Shown piece by piece: positions 12,616 through 13,146 of a stretch of DNA of 13,146 bases. The position numbers were made by a program, and so were the translations under genes. Within the stretch, counting starts at the first letter, position 1, and each line of letters begins with the position of its first letter. The notes beneath the pieces were generated by a model. The model saw only the letters and a list, made by a program, of their open reading frames with translations. It was not told the DNA's origin and did not search any database. This DNA comes from CAZNAQ01 sp964585585 (lineage in GTDB: Bacteria; Patescibacteriota; Patescibacteriia; Patescibacteriales; JAGXOH01). Location of the stretch: positions 1-13,146 of the forward strand of contig CAZPEL010000028.1 in the NCBI GenBank assembly GCA_964585585.1. Direction: 5' to 3'.

Positions 12616-13082
12616 TTATCTAGAAATATTGATCTGGCGGCCGTTAGGTTCCTTATAAATTACATCACAACCTTCGTATGTTGTATATTTAAATATACCC
12701 AACACAGTTTTTGGCTTTGGGACAATAACTATTATGGATTTATTTTTGCTGTTCCATTTTACCTTAGAAATATCTTTTTTATAATTTGAATTAAAAAATC
12801 GCTTTGCATTTATATAATCTTCCTGAATACACGAAGCATGATCTTTATGTACCAAACCTTTTTTTCTCCTAAAACATAAGCATCGAAAAGAGAATATCCT
12901 ATTATTACAAACATGATCACTAGCTAAACGGATATTGCTTTTAAAATTATTTTTGCTCTAACTTTGGTATTCTTTATTCCCTTAAAATAGAAATAAATTG
13001 GAAAGAATATTGCCATCAGACCAAGAATTATACCGGTAGTAAATAATATTTACCCAAATAGGTATAAATTTGATTCCCACAT
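12616..13082 (-). pseudogene. Broken gene for a small membrane protein (frames joined)
   Basis: Minus strand. ATG at 13080-13082 opens a frame that stops at once (TAA, 13050-13052). The same frame then reads ILFTTGIILGLMAIFFPIYF and YFKGIKNTKVRAKIILKAIS to a TAG (12924-12926), and continues LVIMFVIIGYSLFDAYVLGE up to a run of seven A (12859-12865). One extra A there would join it to the frame ending at 12616 (GLVHKDHASCIQEDYINAKR... NGRQINISR). In the first part the +1-shifted frame (GTG 13080: GIKFIPIWVN) also reads more naturally. Two hydrophobic helices flanking a basic loop, then a soluble tail, suggest one ancestral membrane protein. An intact alternative is a 79-residue protein from the TTG at 12855, with AGGAG 11 nt upstream. 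Read errors near the end of a contig could equally explain the breaks. Confidence 0.45.
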
Positions 13083-13117
13083 ATTATTTTATTAATTGAA
13101 TTTTAATATTATTTACT
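13038..13117. repeat. 13 bp inverted repeat near the window end
   Basis: AGTAAATAATATT (13038-13050) is exactly complementary to AATATTATTTACT (13105-13117), with 54 nt between. It spans the junction between the upstream partial frame and the broken gene. Confidence 0.5.
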
Positions 13118-13146
13118 GGCTCCACTGTAAGCAATAGCCCGGACCG
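13084..13146 (-). CDS. Possible C-terminal end of a gene running off the window
   Basis: A minus-strand frame open at the window edge reads GLLLTVEPVNNIKIQLIK and stops with TAA at 13084-13086, one base before the ATG at 13082, as in a tightly coupled pair. Another frame (VRAIAYSGASK, stop 13109-13111) is equally open, so the assignment is weak. Confidence 0.25.
   Translation of the reverse strand, partial: RSGLLLTVEPVNNIKIQLIK

Noticed and set aside
1..13146. tRNA, rRNA, tmRNA or RNase P RNA genes
   Set aside because: No recognisable conserved RNA core was found by reading either strand; the structured gap 3576-4195 does not show tmRNA or RNase P signatures.

Overview
The window looks like a piece of a Candidatus Patescibacteria (CPR, Parcubacteria-like) chromosome. 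The evidence is protein content rather than a marker gene: a large acidic S-layer-like protein whose N-terminus repeats a 'YY..dGKRY' module, an ECF sigma factor next to a DUF5667-type membrane protein, a small HTH protein of a kind I associate with CPR genomes, secreted proteins with a 'GEAWYVNP..KRYF.GRP' module, and many genes without a Shine-Dalgarno sequence. No rRNA, tRNA, cas gene, transposase or replication gene is visible.

Layout. 1-3575 is a long S-layer-like gene on the minus strand, followed downstream by three hairpins, the last a good terminator. 3576-4195 is a 620 bp gap full of inverted repeats: a structured leader for the S-layer gene, a 77 bp cloverleaf-like palindromic element and a 13 bp long-range inverted repeat around it. 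4196-6080 (minus) is an ECF sigma factor followed by a DUF5667 membrane protein, probably a regulator/anti-sigma-like pair. 6081-6777 is a 700 bp divergent gap with several repeat families, ending in four palindromic 23-mers spaced 54-55 bp that run up to the start of a plus-strand HTH gene (6778-7152). A shared bidirectional terminator separates that gene from HU (7243-7524, minus).

7656-11020 (minus) holds two tandem paralogous exported proteins. They share two copies of the GRP module around a Ca-binding-type DxDxDG linker. One ends in a FISUMP domain, the other in twelve ~37-residue beta repeats. Both have TTGTTT-N17-TATAAT promoter candidates, and one is probably leaderless. 11129-11650 (minus) is a membrane-anchored FAM173-like methyltransferase. 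11861-12139 and 12282-12482 (minus) are small orphan genes with their own expression signals: a small membrane protein, and a 66-residue proline-rich protein with textbook promoter, ribosome binding site and terminator. 12616-13082 looks like a broken gene for a small membrane protein, readable only by joining frames.

Taken together this is a cell-envelope region: surface layer, exported multi-domain proteins and an ECF/transmembrane pair that may sense the envelope. Two DNA-binding proteins (HU and the HTH protein) sit in the middle. The most unusual element is the phased palindrome array upstream of the HTH gene.
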